Source: Taibaiella sp.
GTDB lineage: Bacteria > Bacteroidota > Bacteroidia > Chitinophagales > Chitinophagaceae
Direction of reading: 5' to 3'
Length of the DNA stretch: 64,000 nt
Assembly: GCA_019638495.1 (NCBI GenBank)
Contig: JAHBTQ010000010.1
Location: 1-64,000, forward strand
Shown: piece after piece, positions 41,677 through 50,825 of the stretch
How positions within the stretch are numbered: the stretch's first letter is position 1
Layout of the letters: each line of letters starts with the position of its first letter
The notes under the pieces: generated by a model
Seen by the model: the letters and a program-made list of their open reading frames with translations, nothing else
What the model was told of the DNA's origin: nothing
Databases searched by the model: none
Made by a program: the position numbers and the translations under genes

Positions 41677-42696
41677 TTACACCGTCTGCGGTGCCTTCAC
41701 AAACTCCAGCGCCTTTTCAACCATGGTCTTAGAACCTATGAATATGGGCACGCGTTGGTGCAGTTCTGTTGGCACTACGTCCAGTATGTTTGTGGTGCCG
41801 GTAGATGCCTTGCCGCCTGCGGCCTCCATGATGAAGGCCATTGGGTTGCACTCATATTGCAGGCGCAGCTTGCCATTGGGGTTGCTCTTGTCACCCGGGT
41901 ATATGAATATGCCGCCCTTTATCAGTGTGCGGTGCATGTCTGCCACCATAGAGCCTATGTAGCGCTGCGAGTAGGGGCGTCCTTCTTCCTTATTGCTTTC
42001 CATACAATAGCTCAGGTAAGACATCATGCCTTCGTCATACTTCACGCTGTTGCCCTGGTTTATGGAGTATATCTTGCCCTTCTCAGCACATTTCATATTG
42101 GGGTGAGACAGGCAGAACTCGCCGATAGAAGGCTCCAGCGTAAAACCGTTCACACCCAGCTTGGTAGCATACACCATCATCGTGCTGCTGCCATAAATGA
42201 TGTAGCCCGCAGCTACTTGCTTATTGCCAGGCTGCAGAAAGTCTTCCTTGGTACATGGGGTGCCAATCGGGCTCACCCTGCGGTAGATGGCAAATATGGT
42301 GCCTATAGATGCATTCACATCAATGTTTGATGAACCGTCAAGCGGGTCAAATAGTACTACGTATTTTGAGTTGTGCGAGTAGGTGTCTTCGTATACCAGG
42401 TGGTCATCGTTCTCTTCCGATGCTATGCCTGCGCACTCGGTACAGTTCTTTAGTATCTGAATCAGCGTTTCGTTGGCAAACACATCCAGCTTCATCACTT
42501 CTTCGCCCTGTACGTTGGTAGCGCCGTGCTTACCCAGTATATCTACCAGGCCTGCTTTGCGCACTTGTTTATTGATGATCTTACCTGCCAGCCCCAGGTC
42601 GCGCAGCAACGCTGAGAGGTCGCCGGTGGCCTGTGGAAATTTTCTTGTCTCCTGGATGGTAAACTCATCCATCGTAATCAGTTTGCTCTGTGACAT
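41677..42696 (-). CDS. fbp: Class I fructose-1,6-bisphosphatase
   Basis: A 339-residue class I FBPase, the gluconeogenic enzyme that hydrolyses fructose-1,6-bisphosphate. Metal and substrate motifs: GIASEENDD (metal glutamate), [13 protein letters not shown] (the hallmark), [31 protein letters not shown], and [32 protein letters not shown] is the natural start at 42696; the ORF's upstream ATG (42744) crosses the promoter box. Monocistronic, with a hairpin terminator. Confidence 0.95.
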   Translation of the reverse strand: MSQSKLITMDEFTIQETRKFPQATGDLSALLRDLGLAGKIINKQVRKAGLVDILGKHGATNVQGEEVMKLDVFANETLIQILKNCTECAGIASEENDDHLVYEDTYSHNSKYVVLFDPLDGSSNIDVNASIGTIFAIYRRVSPIGTPCTKEDFLQPGNKQVAAGYIIYGSSTMMVYATKLGVNGFTLEPSIGEFCLSHPNMKCAEKGKIYSINQGNSVKYDEGMMSYLSYCMESNKEEGRPYSQRYIGSMVADMHRTLIKGGIFIYPGDKSNPNGKLRLQYECNPMAFIMEAAGGKASTGTTNILDVVPTELHQRVPIFIGSKTMVEKALEFVKAPQTV

Positions 42697-42721
42697 ATGA
42701 CGCGCTAAGTATTTTGACCTG

Positions 42722-42729
42722 CAAAAATA
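42722..42729 (-). promoter_or_regulatory. -7 promoter box of fbp
   Basis: Minus-strand TATTTTTG, 25 bases upstream of the ATG at 42696. Confidence 0.45.
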
Positions 42730-42843
42730 CCACCTTGCCGGCAAAGATGGGTGTATTATATGCCCATTTTCCTGTTTTTGTGAACTATATATTTTTGATT
42801 GGTTTCTATGTAACTAACATTACCTACATATGCGAAAGGTTAT

Positions 42844-42851
42844 TAACTTTG
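42844..42851 (+). promoter_or_regulatory. -7 promoter box of the serine hydrolase gene
   Basis: TAACTTTG, 37 bases before the ATG at 42889. Confidence 0.5.
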
Positions 42852-42888
42852 AATAAATACCCACCAGACACACCTAATCTTTCCGCTC

Positions 42889-43893
42889 ATGTTTAAACGC
42901 AAAATTTCGATCTTTTACCTGCTTATTGCTGCTGCTTCGGGGAGCCTTGCCGGTATAGGGGCCTACCAGTTCATCAATAAGAAGGTAGTGGAGTCGCGCC
43001 CGGCACTGCCGCCTACGCCTGAAAATTGTGAATACACAATTTCAAGGCTGGAGGGATTCAAGTACACGCAGCCGGTATATATGGCGGAGCCAAAGTGTGA
43101 ATCGAAAAACTTCATAGGCCTGAAGACGTCCATCTCAGACATGCTGGAAGGCTACAAGGCGTCCGGAGACCTGCAGTTTGCATCCGTATTTGTAAAGGAC
43201 CTCAATACCAATGACTGGATGGATCTGAACCCGGAGGAGAAATACCATCCGGGCTCGCTCTTTAAGATAATAACCATGACCACGCTGCTGAAAATGGCAG
43301 AGAGCAACATGGCTATCCTGGACAAGGAAGTATTATTCAACCAGCCATTAAAGGCCCCGCTGCAAACGTTCAATTCCCGTACTATAGAGCCGGGGCATAA
43401 GTACAAGATCAAGGAACTCATATACTACATGATTGTCTATTCAGACAATAATGCCACCATGTTGCTGCATAATTATATGGACGTGGATCTGTTTCAAAAG
43501 ATATTTACAGATCTGGGCCTGCCAAAGCCCAACGTTGCCGATAATAGCTATTCGCTCCCTGTAAAAGACTACTCGCGCTTTGTCTCAATCCTTTATGATG
43601 GCAGCTACCTCAGCATTCCTTCATGCGAGTTTGCAATATCGCTGCTGTGCGAGAGCAGTTTTGCGCAGGGTGTCACAAGGGAGTTGCCTAAGAACCTGCG
43701 TGTGGCCCACAAATTCGGCGAGGCTGGTCGCGCCGGCGACCGCGAACTGCATGAGAGCGCTATAGTGTATCTGCATGGTCGTCCCTACCTCATTACCATA
43801 ATGACTCGCGGCAAGGAGGTAGAGAAACTTGCTGAGATCATAAGTCATATCTCCAAAATGACTTATGACCATATGGCGGGGTTTGCCGCATAG
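42889..43893 (+). CDS. Class A beta-lactamase-like serine hydrolase
   Basis: A 334-residue protein with an N-terminal signal/anchor helix (residues 8-27). The penicillin-recognising fold shows S123-L-F-K126 (SxxK) in YHPGSLFK and S185-D-N187 (SDN) in VYSDNNAT. The third motif, normally KTG, reads K275-F-G277 in VAHKFGEAG. Class A enzymes need the threonine or serine there for beta-lactam binding, so an antibiotic-hydrolysing role is doubtful; a peptidase or wall-related esterase is possible. Also lacking a clear E166-type residue in the expected place. Convergent, abutting the next gene by one base. Confidence 0.85.
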   Translation: MFKRKISIFYLLIAAASGSLAGIGAYQFINKKVVESRPALPPTPENCEYTISRLEGFKYTQPVYMAEPKCESKNFIGLKTSISDMLEGYKASGDLQFASVFVKDLNTNDWMDLNPEEKYHPGSLFKIITMTTLLKMAESNMAILDKEVLFNQPLKAPLQTFNSRTIEPGHKYKIKELIYYMIVYSDNNATMLLHNYMDVDLFQKIFTDLGLPKPNVADNSYSLPVKDYSRFVSILYDGSYLSIPSCEFAISLLCESSFAQGVTRELPKNLRVAHKFGEAGRAGDRELHESAIVYLHGRPYLITIMTRGKEVEKLAEIISHISKMTYDHMAGFAA

Positions 43894-44409
43894 TTATCGG
43901 GCCCGTCGCATAGCAAATTGCTCGCTCTCAGTTTTGCCCTTTATGGTACCCCATATCCGTGCCACCATGGCGGTGTCTCCCTGTTTTTTATAGCATATCG
44001 CCTGGGGAAAATCGTGCGCCGGATTTTCAAATACAAAACTATCACTGGCAATGCTGGTGAGCCGGAAGGCGATAGGCGCTCCGCCGTTTTGATTTTTCAC
44101 GGTGGGGATATAGAAGATGCCCGTGTCATTGGCGGTAAGCACTATCGTTTCGCTCACTGACGTATCCATGCCTCGTATCAGGCCGCCTGCACCTTTTAAA
44201 GTGTCGCCGTCCGGCACCCATTCTTCAAATAAGATGCCTTCGGGCATTGGCATCTCCCAGCGGCCCTGCAACCAACTAAAGTCAGAAAGAGTTAGCGCAT
44301 GACTTTCTTTTCCGATGCTGTCTGTTTCTTTGCCGGTCTGACGTTCGCCGCACGAAGCACACAAAATAACCATGGCAAATGCTAACAGGCATATGATATG
44401 TTTGGTCAT
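43894..44409 (-). CDS. Lipoprotein, DUF6265-like
   Basis: A 171-residue lipoprotein; the signal peptide MTKHIICLLAFAMVILCASC ends in a lipobox (CASC, cysteine then GERQ). The mature domain begins SDFSWLQGRWEMPMPEGILFEEWV, then GDTLKGAGG, ETIVLT and a closing FENPAHDFPQAICYKKQGD, the pattern of DUF6265, a lipocalin-like beta-barrel with unknown ligand. The start at 44409 is preferred; ATGs at 44418 and 44505 are alternatives. It ends one base from the convergent serine hydrolase gene with no terminator between them. Confidence 0.78.
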   Translation of the reverse strand: MTKHIICLLAFAMVILCASCGERQTGKETDSIGKESHALTLSDFSWLQGRWEMPMPEGILFEEWVPDGDTLKGAGGLIRGMDTSVSETIVLTANDTGIFYIPTVKNQNGGAPIAFRLTSIASDSFVFENPAHDFPQAICYKKQGDTAMVARIWGTIKGKTESEQFAMRRAR

Positions 44410-44541
44410 CGTTGTCATTTGTGAGGTAAAGGTAAACATATTAGCAAATGATGCTATTGAACGGGGCCTGTAATTTTCAGCGACAAAAAATTTCCTTCGT
44501 CTCATCCTTAAGATTAGTTTTACGCCTCTTTACCCGGGCAT

Positions 44542-45174
44542 ATGTTGAGGTCATGGCGCGCACGATTTTTGTTTGTTCTGCTGATAATATCAGTGGTGGT
44601 TGCCGTTGTGAACTTTGAGGTGATAAGGACCACAGAGCACCAGGTGTTCTCAGATGTGAAGAAGATACCCTGGAACCGTGTGGGCCTGCTGCTGGGCACC
44701 GCCAAGTACGAGGACAAAGGCAAGGGTGTTATGAATCGCTATTATCAATATCGGATAGACGCGGCCGTGCAACTATACATGGCCGGCAAGATCGACTATA
44801 TCATCGTTAGCGGCGACAATTCGCCCCACTATAATGAGCCCAACCTGATGAAGAAAGACCTGGTGGCACGTGGTGTGCCTGCCGAGCGTATAGTGCTGGA
44901 CAATGCTGGCTACCGCACGCTCGATAGCATTTTGCGGGCGCGCGATGTCTTTGGGCAAAAGAGTTTTACCATTATCTCACAGAAGTTTCACAACGAGCGC
45001 GCCCTGTACATCGCTAATCATAAGGGTGTGCTGACTGTGGGCTACAACGCACAGGACGGCGATTCATTCTTTGATGTGGGTGTACGCGAGAAGCTGGCCC
45101 GCGTTAAAATGATGATAGACCTGCTCACCAATAAACGGGCACAGGTATATGGCCCGGCTATAGAGGTGCCATAG
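44542..45174 (+). CDS. SanA/YdcF-family membrane protein
   Basis: A 210-residue protein with an N-terminal membrane helix (residues 9-24) and a DUF218 alpha/beta domain outside. Family marks: LLLGTAKYEDKGKGVMNRYYQYRIDAAVQLY, YIIVSGDNSPHYNEPNLMKKDLVARGVPAERIVLDNAGYRTLDSILRA and FTIISQKFHNERALYIA. SanA-type proteins affect envelope permeability and drug (vancomycin) resistance in enterobacteria; the biochemical activity is unknown. It stands alone between a divergent lipoprotein gene and the M13 peptidase gene. Confidence 0.88.
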   Translation: MLRSWRARFLFVLLIISVVVAVVNFEVIRTTEHQVFSDVKKIPWNRVGLLLGTAKYEDKGKGVMNRYYQYRIDAAVQLYMAGKIDYIIVSGDNSPHYNEPNLMKKDLVARGVPAERIVLDNAGYRTLDSILRARDVFGQKSFTIISQKFHNERALYIANHKGVLTVGYNAQDGDSFFDVGVREKLARVKMMIDLLTNKRAQVYGPAIEVP

Positions 45175-45231
45175 CTATCCCCCATGTAGAGGTATATTTG
45201 TAGGGAACAGAGAAGCAATTAGTTATATAGC

Positions 45232-45239
45232 TACTTTTG
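45232..45239 (+). promoter_or_regulatory. -7 promoter box of the M13 peptidase gene
   Basis: TACTTTTG, 22 bases before the ATG at 45262. A second match, TATATTTG, lies at 45193-45200. Confidence 0.5.
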
Positions 45240-45261
45240 CGTCCTTAACTCAATGTGTAAC

Positions 45262-47298
45262 ATGTACAAACAGTTATTAGCGCTGGCAATGGTATCTATG
45301 CTGGCTAGCGCATGTGGAAATGGTGAAAAACAAAAGGAAGCAAAGGAAGATCCACTCGCTGCCCACCTCGATACCACAGTAAACCCTGCAGAAGATTTCT
45401 TTGAATATGCCAACGGTGGCTGGATAAAGAATAACCCCATACCCTCGGAGGAGATTTCTTACGGCATAGGCCAACTTGTGGATAAGGAATTGCGTGTGCG
45501 ACTGCTGAAGATAAATGAGGATGCAGTGGCAAAAGCCGAAAAAACCGGGGCCGGCCAGCAGATAGGCGATTTCTGGTACAGCGCCATGGATACCGTATCT
45601 ATAGAAAAGAACGGATACTCGCCACTGAAACCTGAGCTGGACAAAATAGCTGCCCTCACTACACGCGCACAGGTAATGGAGCAGGCCGTGCGCATGCACA
45701 ACTATGGCGTAGACGTATTTTTCTCTGAGGGTGTAGCACAGGATCCCAAAAACAGCGATGTGGAGGCCTATCACCTGCAGCAGGGTGGGCTGGGATTGCC
45801 CAACAGGGACTACTATTTCAGCACCACACCACGCACCGAGAAGATACTTGCCCTTTATCCTGCCTACATCACAAAGCTGTTTACGCTCATAGGCACGGAT
45901 GAGGCCACAGCGGCTGCTAAAGCGAAGGCTATTGTGGCACTTGAAACGCAAATGGCAAAATCATCGCGCAAGCTGGAAGACCTGCGCGACCCGTATAAGA
46001 ACTACAACAAGATCGCAATTGCAGGACTTAAATCGATAGCGCCGGGCACTGACTGGCCACACTACCTGCAGATGCTGGGTGTGCAGCATGTGGATAGTGT
46101 AATAGTGGGCCAGCCTGAGTTTTATAAAACACTGGACAAGATCATGGCTACAGCCGATCTTCAGACCTTGAAAGATTACCTCACCTTTCACCTGTTGGTA
46201 GACTATGGCAGTTGTCTCAGCAAGCCTTTTGTGGACGCCAATTTCGACTTCTACTCGCGTGCCATTCGTGGTGCTGAGCAGCAGAAAGAGCGTTCGCGCC
46301 GCATGCTGGAGGCTGAAGAAGGTGTGATAGGCGAGGCGCTGGGCCAACTGTTTGTAAAGGAATATTTCAGCGCCGCGGCCAAGGCCCGTTATGAGCAGAT
46401 AGTGGAGAATGTGCGTAATGCATACAAGGCGCGCATAGAGAAGCTGGACTGGATGAGCGACAGCACGAAACAAAAAGCCATAAGTAAGCTCATGGCTATT
46501 CAGAAAAAAGTCGGCTACCCAGATAAGTGGAAGGATTTCTCTTCACTGAAAATAGATCGCGGCCCCTATTTGCTGAACATGATGCGTGCTGCTGAGTGGT
46601 GGAACCAATATGAAATGAATAAACTGGGCAAGCCGGTGAACCGTGAAGAATGGGACATGACACCACAGACCTACAATGCCTACTACAACGAGTCAAACAA
46701 CGAGATAGTACTACCTGCAGCCATGATGAGCGTGCCGGGCTATACGGATGAGGAGCTTGATGATGCGCTTGTATACGGCTACATGGCTGCCTCCACAGTT
46801 GGGCATGAGATAACCCATGGCTTTGACGACCAGGGCCGCCAGTATGACCAGAAAGGGAACCTTTGTATGTGGTGGTCTGCGGCAGATACCGCTCAGTTCA
46901 ATCACAGAGCAGATGTGCTGGTGCAACAGTTTAACAAGATGGTGCCTATCGACACCATTCATATCAACGGCCATGCTACGCTGGGCGAGAACCTCGCCGA
47001 CCTTGGCGGTATCCTCATTGGCCTGGATGCCTTTAAGCAAACCGAGGCCTACAAAAAGGGCGAGAAGATAGCCGGCCTCACTCAGACACAGCGATTCTTC
47101 CTGGGCTATGCGCTGGGCTGGATGATGACACAGCGTCCGGAAAGCCTTGCCGACAGGCTGCTGACAGATGTACACTCACCGGCCAAGTATCGTGTCAACG
47201 GTCCGTTCCCGAATGTGCCGGAGTTTTATGAGGCATTCAATATACCTGCAGGCAGCAAAATGTACCTTCCGGATAGCCTCAGGGTACATCTTTGGTAA
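45262..47298 (+). CDS. M13-family (PepO/neprilysin-like) zinc endopeptidase lipoprotein
   Basis: A 678-residue peptidase. The N-terminus (MYKQLLALAMVSMLASAC) is a lipoprotein signal ending in a lipobox cysteine. The zinc site is H515-E516-I-T-H519 in VGHEITHGFDDQGRQ and E576 in GENLADLGG, the M13 hallmarks; NAYYNESNNEIVLPAAM and the tail VNGPFPNVPEFYEAFNIPAGSKMYL are also typical. It cleaves short peptides at the cell envelope. Monocistronic. An in-frame start three codons earlier (45253) is possible. Confidence 0.94.
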   Translation: MYKQLLALAMVSMLASACGNGEKQKEAKEDPLAAHLDTTVNPAEDFFEYANGGWIKNNPIPSEEISYGIGQLVDKELRVRLLKINEDAVAKAEKTGAGQQIGDFWYSAMDTVSIEKNGYSPLKPELDKIAALTTRAQVMEQAVRMHNYGVDVFFSEGVAQDPKNSDVEAYHLQQGGLGLPNRDYYFSTTPRTEKILALYPAYITKLFTLIGTDEATAAAKAKAIVALETQMAKSSRKLEDLRDPYKNYNKIAIAGLKSIAPGTDWPHYLQMLGVQHVDSVIVGQPEFYKTLDKIMATADLQTLKDYLTFHLLVDYGSCLSKPFVDANFDFYSRAIRGAEQQKERSRRMLEAEEGVIGEALGQLFVKEYFSAAAKARYEQIVENVRNAYKARIEKLDWMSDSTKQKAISKLMAIQKKVGYPDKWKDFSSLKIDRGPYLLNMMRAAEWWNQYEMNKLGKPVNREEWDMTPQTYNAYYNESNNEIVLPAAMMSVPGYTDEELDDALVYGYMAASTVGHEITHGFDDQGRQYDQKGNLCMWWSAADTAQFNHRADVLVQQFNKMVPIDTIHINGHATLGENLADLGGILIGLDAFKQTEAYKKGEKIAGLTQTQRFFLGYALGWMMTQRPESLADRLLTDVHSPAKYRVNGPFPNVPEFYEAFNIPAGSKMYLPDSLRVHLW

Positions 47299-47432
47299 GA
47301 AGTGCTTGTCGTGTAGATACGTAAATTATAGCCCTGCTAAAGAATATCAGCTTAAGTGGGGATTAGGTTACACCTCAATCATGAAGCCAGTGACAAGTTG
47401 AGTTGATAAGGGAAGCGAAATCAGGGAAGGCT

Positions 47433-47483
47433 GTCCTCCTGCGAAGGAGGACCGACTATTGAAAAGCGAAGTCTTTTCAATAG
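47433..47483. repeat. Two tandem hairpins in the M13/DUF1272 gap
   Basis: GTCCTCCT-GCGA-AGGAGGAC (47433-47452) is followed by CTATTGAAAA...TTTTCAATAG (47456-47483, loop GCGAAGTC). Neither has a typical T-run. They lie in a 238-base gap between convergent genes that otherwise shows no gene. Confidence 0.5.
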
Positions 47484-47536
47484 GCAGGTGGTGGACATTG
47501 GCTTTGCGAACGCGGGGTACGCGGGTTAGCGTATGC

Positions 47537-47842
47537 CTATCGTTCATTCGGCGGAATAGACCTCATCGCGTCACGGAGTGTCGCAAATGTCTCCGCATTT
47601 ATCGGTCTGTTCTTGTGCACTGTGCCCGAGGGATAATTCTCAATGCAGTAGCGTGTTTCGCATCGCGACGGGCGCGTCGGGCGTTTTTCAAAACCGCCAA
47701 CACAGTTGGGGCATACGTTTTGCAGCACCTTGTCCACACAGTCTTTACAGAAGGTGCATTCAAATGTGCAGATCATGGCGTCAGGGCTACCATTGGGCAA
47801 TGGCTTTGCGCAGTGTTCGCAGGATGGGCGTAGTTCCAGCAT
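47537..47842 (-). CDS. DUF1272 zinc-ribbon-like protein with C-terminal extension
   Basis: A 101-residue cytoplasmic protein. Residues 1-58 are a DUF1272 domain: MLELRPSCEHC, ICTFECTFCKDCVDKVLQNVCPNCGG-type pairs of cysteines and RPTRPSR, enough for two zinc sites. About 40 further residues (from CETRYCIENYPSG onward) extend beyond the usual 60-residue family length. The function of the family is unknown. It ends the minus-strand cluster downstream of the yoeB-like toxin gene, 13 bases apart, and may be read through with it. Confidence 0.82.
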   Translation of the reverse strand: MLELRPSCEHCAKPLPNGSPDAMICTFECTFCKDCVDKVLQNVCPNCVGGFEKRPTRPSRCETRYCIENYPSGTVHKNRPINAETFATLRDAMRSIPPNER

Positions 47843-47855
47843 GGAGTGGTGTTTA

Positions 47856-48113
47856 CTAGTAATGATAACGGCACGATAGAATTAATATCTCATTGCCCTT
47901 TACTTCATAAACCAGCCGATGTTCCTGGTTGATGCGTCTGGACCATTTGCCGCGTAGGTCATGCTTAAGTGGTTCCGGTTTTCCGGTACCGGTAAAGGGA
48001 TTCGATGCGATTTCTGTAATTAGAGATATTATCTTGATGAGTGTCTTTGCATCTGCCTTTTTCCACTCATCAAGCTGTTGCAGCGCTATAGGGCTTAGCG
48101 TTACCAGGTTCAT
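47856..48113 (-). CDS. yoeB: Txe/YoeB-family ribosome-dependent mRNA interferase toxin
   Basis: An 85-residue toxin of the RelE superfamily. The family pattern is visible: LSPIALQQLDEWKKADAKTLIKIISLITEIASNPFTGTGKPEPLKHDLRGKWSRRINQEHRLVYEVKGNEILILSCRYHY, with R-R-I-N and E-H-R-L at the active face and the C-terminal SCRYHY, which carries the catalytic histidine and tyrosine pair of YoeB. YoeB cuts mRNA in the ribosomal A site. The start overlaps the antitoxin gene by four bases. Confidence 0.92.
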   Translation of the reverse strand: MNLVTLSPIALQQLDEWKKADAKTLIKIISLITEIASNPFTGTGKPEPLKHDLRGKWSRRINQEHRLVYEVKGNEILILSCRYHY

Positions 48114-48352
48114 TCGCCACCGTATTTACGTTGAAGTTCTTCCATCGTAAACGATATTCCCTTTCCTGCTTCCAGGTCGTCCATTGCTTTGTAGAGTTGG
48201 TCCTTATTTGCCGATGATTGAAGGAGGTATTCCGTCTCATCAACTGTGTCTGTTACAGTAATATTAATCGTCTTATCTTTAAAAGCAGCCTTTATCGAGT
48301 TGATTATCTCGACAGTAAGCTCATTGACGTTCATTTGATAGATGGTTGTCAT
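48110..48352 (-). CDS. Antitoxin of the YoeB pair
   Basis: An 80-residue acidic protein: MTTIYQMNVNELTVEIINSI, then KAAFKDKTINITVTDTVDETEYLLQSSANKDQLYKAMDDLEAGKGISFTMEELQRKYGGE. The charged tail and position before yoeB, overlapping by four bases (ATGA), identify it as the antitoxin. The usual YefM fold is not obvious; it fits the Bacteroidota group of toxin-partner proteins. Either ATG 48352 or ATG 48334 could be the start; the former lies four bases after a -7 box and would be leaderless, the latter would have a short leader. Confidence 0.8.
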   Translation of the reverse strand: MTTIYQMNVNELTVEIINSIKAAFKDKTINITVTDTVDETEYLLQSSANKDQLYKAMDDLEAGKGISFTMEELQRKYGGE

Positions 48353-48356
48353 ATTG

Positions 48357-48364
48357 CAAAGGTA
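48357..48364 (-). promoter_or_regulatory. -7 promoter box of the antitoxin-yoeB operon
   Basis: Minus-strand TACCTTTG ending four bases before the ATG at 48352. No operator palindrome is evident. Confidence 0.5.
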
Positions 48365-48440
48365 AGGAACAATAATTGCTATGTCATTCGGATACAGGCG
48401 TACTTTGTACTTTCTACTATTTACTTTCTACTTTTAGATA

Positions 48441-48920
48441 ATGAGAACGAATTTTGAACGAATGATGGAAGTGGTGAACGAAACGTTCGACACGCGCAAT
48501 GACCCTGAGCAGGTGAGCGTATCGCCGGAGGAACAGGCCATGCTGGAAGCCATACACCCCGCTACACTATCCGAGCTTGCAAATGATGCCGGACCCATAG
48601 TGTGGATACTGCTCATACCCACTACCGCAGAGCTGATGGATGACTTTTTAGAAGGGCGCATCACTGAAAAGGAACTTCTCCACAATACCACCCCCGGGCA
48701 TCAATACGATTCAGTTTATCTCTGCTCAGCAAGTGTTCTGCCTGAGTTTCGTGGGCAAGGCCTGGCTAAGAAGCTAACCGTACAGGCGCTGGAACGCATA
48801 CGCAAAGACCATCCTGTAAAAACACTCTTCTATTGGCCCTTTACCGATGAGGGTAAGCACTTGGCAGGCGCAGTTGCCAAGGAGCTTGGGCTGAAACTAC
48901 GTGTGAGGGTAGTGGCCTGA
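48441..48920 (+). CDS. GNAT-family N-acetyltransferase
   Basis: A 159-residue acetyltransferase. The acetyl-CoA motif A is visible in SASVLPEFRGQGLAKKLTVQALERI (the R/Q-x-x-G-x-A/G pattern RGQGLA). The first 80 residues are helix-rich and acidic, which may be the substrate-binding part; the C-terminal region is FYWPFTDEGKHLAGAVAKELGLKLRVRVVA. The acceptor substrate is unknown. A single gene, with a T-rich stretch after the stop but no clear hairpin. Confidence 0.85.
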   Translation: MRTNFERMMEVVNETFDTRNDPEQVSVSPEEQAMLEAIHPATLSELANDAGPIVWILLIPTTAELMDDFLEGRITEKELLHNTTPGHQYDSVYLCSASVLPEFRGQGLAKKLTVQALERIRKDHPVKTLFYWPFTDEGKHLAGAVAKELGLKLRVRVVA

Positions 48921-48979
48921 TACTTTAGCTTTTTTTCTGGCGCGATATTTGATGTGGGATAGTTGCCAAAACACCGCTG

Positions 48980-50644
48980 ATGCGAAAAATATACCTGTTA
49001 TTTACCCTGATTCTCTTTTCGTTCGTTGGCAAAATTTCTGCTCAGACGATACCTCCCTACAGTTTCACCCGGATGGTGGCCGACAAGGCAAAGAACATGA
49101 TAATCTTTTCTTCGTTTCAAAACGGCATTGATTTCACAGACTCAACTATTGGCATAGGATATTATTGGGATACCTGGCCGCGTCAATTTATCGCAAAATC
49201 TGATTCGGAAATGAATCTATTGTGGCACAGGTCTTTGGGCCATTGGTCACCAGGCAAGTTCAGAGACGCTCAGTTGGCATCAGATAATCATGGTTGCACC
49301 TATTTTGCCTGTTTGTTTGCTTCTACTATTTATATTGATGATACTGTAATGATTACGGCAGAGGGTAGACTTGACTCGGCGCGGCTTGCTTTGATGAAAT
49401 TTGACGCCGAGGGTCGTTTACTCTGGTACAGAAAGTCTCCACTATTAGTAATTACAAACAGTAGAGTTGGTCTGGGAGTGGATTCAAGTAGCAATGTGTT
49501 TGTTAGTTATAATTTTAGTAGGGCTGTCACTTTCGGGAGCGATACTTTGCGTGAATCTTTAACCGATAGTGGGACCTACGTCGCTAAGTTCGATTCATCA
49601 GGAAATGAGCAATGGCTCGCCGGCTTTTCGGGTTATAAGCAAAATAACGACTTCTGCGTTTCACGCTCGGGTGTGGCTCATATCGCAGGTACCGCATCTT
49701 CGGTCCAAGGCATTGGACCTTTCGTGTTCACTATTCCCGACGGACCGGTGCCTTCACTATCGGTTTGCAACGCGATGGGAGTTCCCTATTGGCAAGCTAA
49801 TTGCAGCGGTAGGAAAAATGGGCATAAAGCGGTTGGCGTCGGGCCTAACGAGTGTCCCGTCGTCGCGGGTATATTTTACCATTCACTGGGTTTTTCATCA
49901 CTCCCGTCATTCAGCACGAGCGATAGCTCTGCTTTTATTGTTAGCTACAACACAGATGGAACAGAGCGATGGGCAAAGCAGGCGCATGGCATAGATTTTT
50001 TTGACTTAGGTGTTACGTCGTCTAATTGTGTCTTTCTTGTAGGGGACGTTTCTAATCCTGTGGTAAGGGTAGATACTACTCACGTTTCCATTCCTGGATC
50101 CGAGGGCGCAATAGTACGACTTGATTCCAGCGGCAATTATGTCTGTAACTTCAAGTATTCAAACTTTTTTGTTGAGTCTAGTTGCATCGGCCCCTCCGAT
50201 GAGTTTATTATTTGTGGCAGGGCGGCTTTGGAAAATTGGTTTTATAATTCGTTTTGGAATCCAATTTTCGCTGGAGATACGATGACACCGGCTAGTGACG
50301 CCTGTATATACATTCTCTCCATCGGTGCTAATTGTGAATTGAGAAAAATCGACAGTTTAAGTAATTGGTATACTCCTACCGAAAAAGTCGTTGACCATTC
50401 CACAAGATCTAAAATGCTTTTTTTTCCGAACCCTGTAGGTGGAACATTGAACATAAAAATTGAGGCTCAGGTTTCTTCAGATGGAACGCTTGTTATTCGT
50501 GACATTGCAGGTAGGTTATTGCATTCGCAGCCCGTTAGAAGCAGGAAAGTCGAGGTAGATGTTAGCGCCCTGCCTCCCGGCCTTTACACTTTGGAGTATC
50601 TGAGCGGAACTGAAATGGTTGTAGAAAAATTTATTAAGCGGTAG
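48980..50644 (+). CDS. T9SS type A cargo protein with propeller-like repeats
   Basis: A 554-residue secreted protein with a signal peptide (MRKIYLLFTLILFSFVGKISAQ). The body has repeated strand blocks of the SBBP/propeller type, each resembling 'fvaKfDssGneqWlagf': KFDAEGRLLWYRKS, KFDSSGNEQWLAGFSG, SYNTDGTERWAKQAHG, RLDSSGNYVC. A type A T9SS sorting domain closes it: LFFPNPVGGTLNIKIE, DIAGRLLHSQPV, LPPGLYTLEYLSG and a basic FIKR end. It is expected at the surface. It precedes the first 138-base repeat. Confidence 0.9.
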   Translation: MRKIYLLFTLILFSFVGKISAQTIPPYSFTRMVADKAKNMIIFSSFQNGIDFTDSTIGIGYYWDTWPRQFIAKSDSEMNLLWHRSLGHWSPGKFRDAQLASDNHGCTYFACLFASTIYIDDTVMITAEGRLDSARLALMKFDAEGRLLWYRKSPLLVITNSRVGLGVDSSSNVFVSYNFSRAVTFGSDTLRESLTDSGTYVAKFDSSGNEQWLAGFSGYKQNNDFCVSRSGVAHIAGTASSVQGIGPFVFTIPDGPVPSLSVCNAMGVPYWQANCSGRKNGHKAVGVGPNECPVVAGIFYHSLGFSSLPSFSTSDSSAFIVSYNTDGTERWAKQAHGIDFFDLGVTSSNCVFLVGDVSNPVVRVDTTHVSIPGSEGAIVRLDSSGNYVCNFKYSNFFVESSCIGPSDEFIICGRAALENWFYNSFWNPIFAGDTMTPASDACIYILSIGANCELRKIDSLSNWYTPTEKVVDHSTRSKMLFFPNPVGGTLNIKIEAQVSSDGTLVIRDIAGRLLHSQPVRSRKVEVDVSALPPGLYTLEYLSGTEMVVEKFIKR

Positions 50645-50825
50645 CCCCTGAAATTTTATCGTACCCTGTTTTTCGCTCTGTCACAAACCGCCTGCGTCTT
50701 ATCATAGAAATTCGTTTTTGCGGTTTAGATTAGGTAAGCCACCTTTATGCTGCCGTGGTGTTGTGCATCGCTGCTGATTGCATTTTTCGCCAAACAGAGT
50801 TGAAACCTTGCTGCGTCAAATTGTG

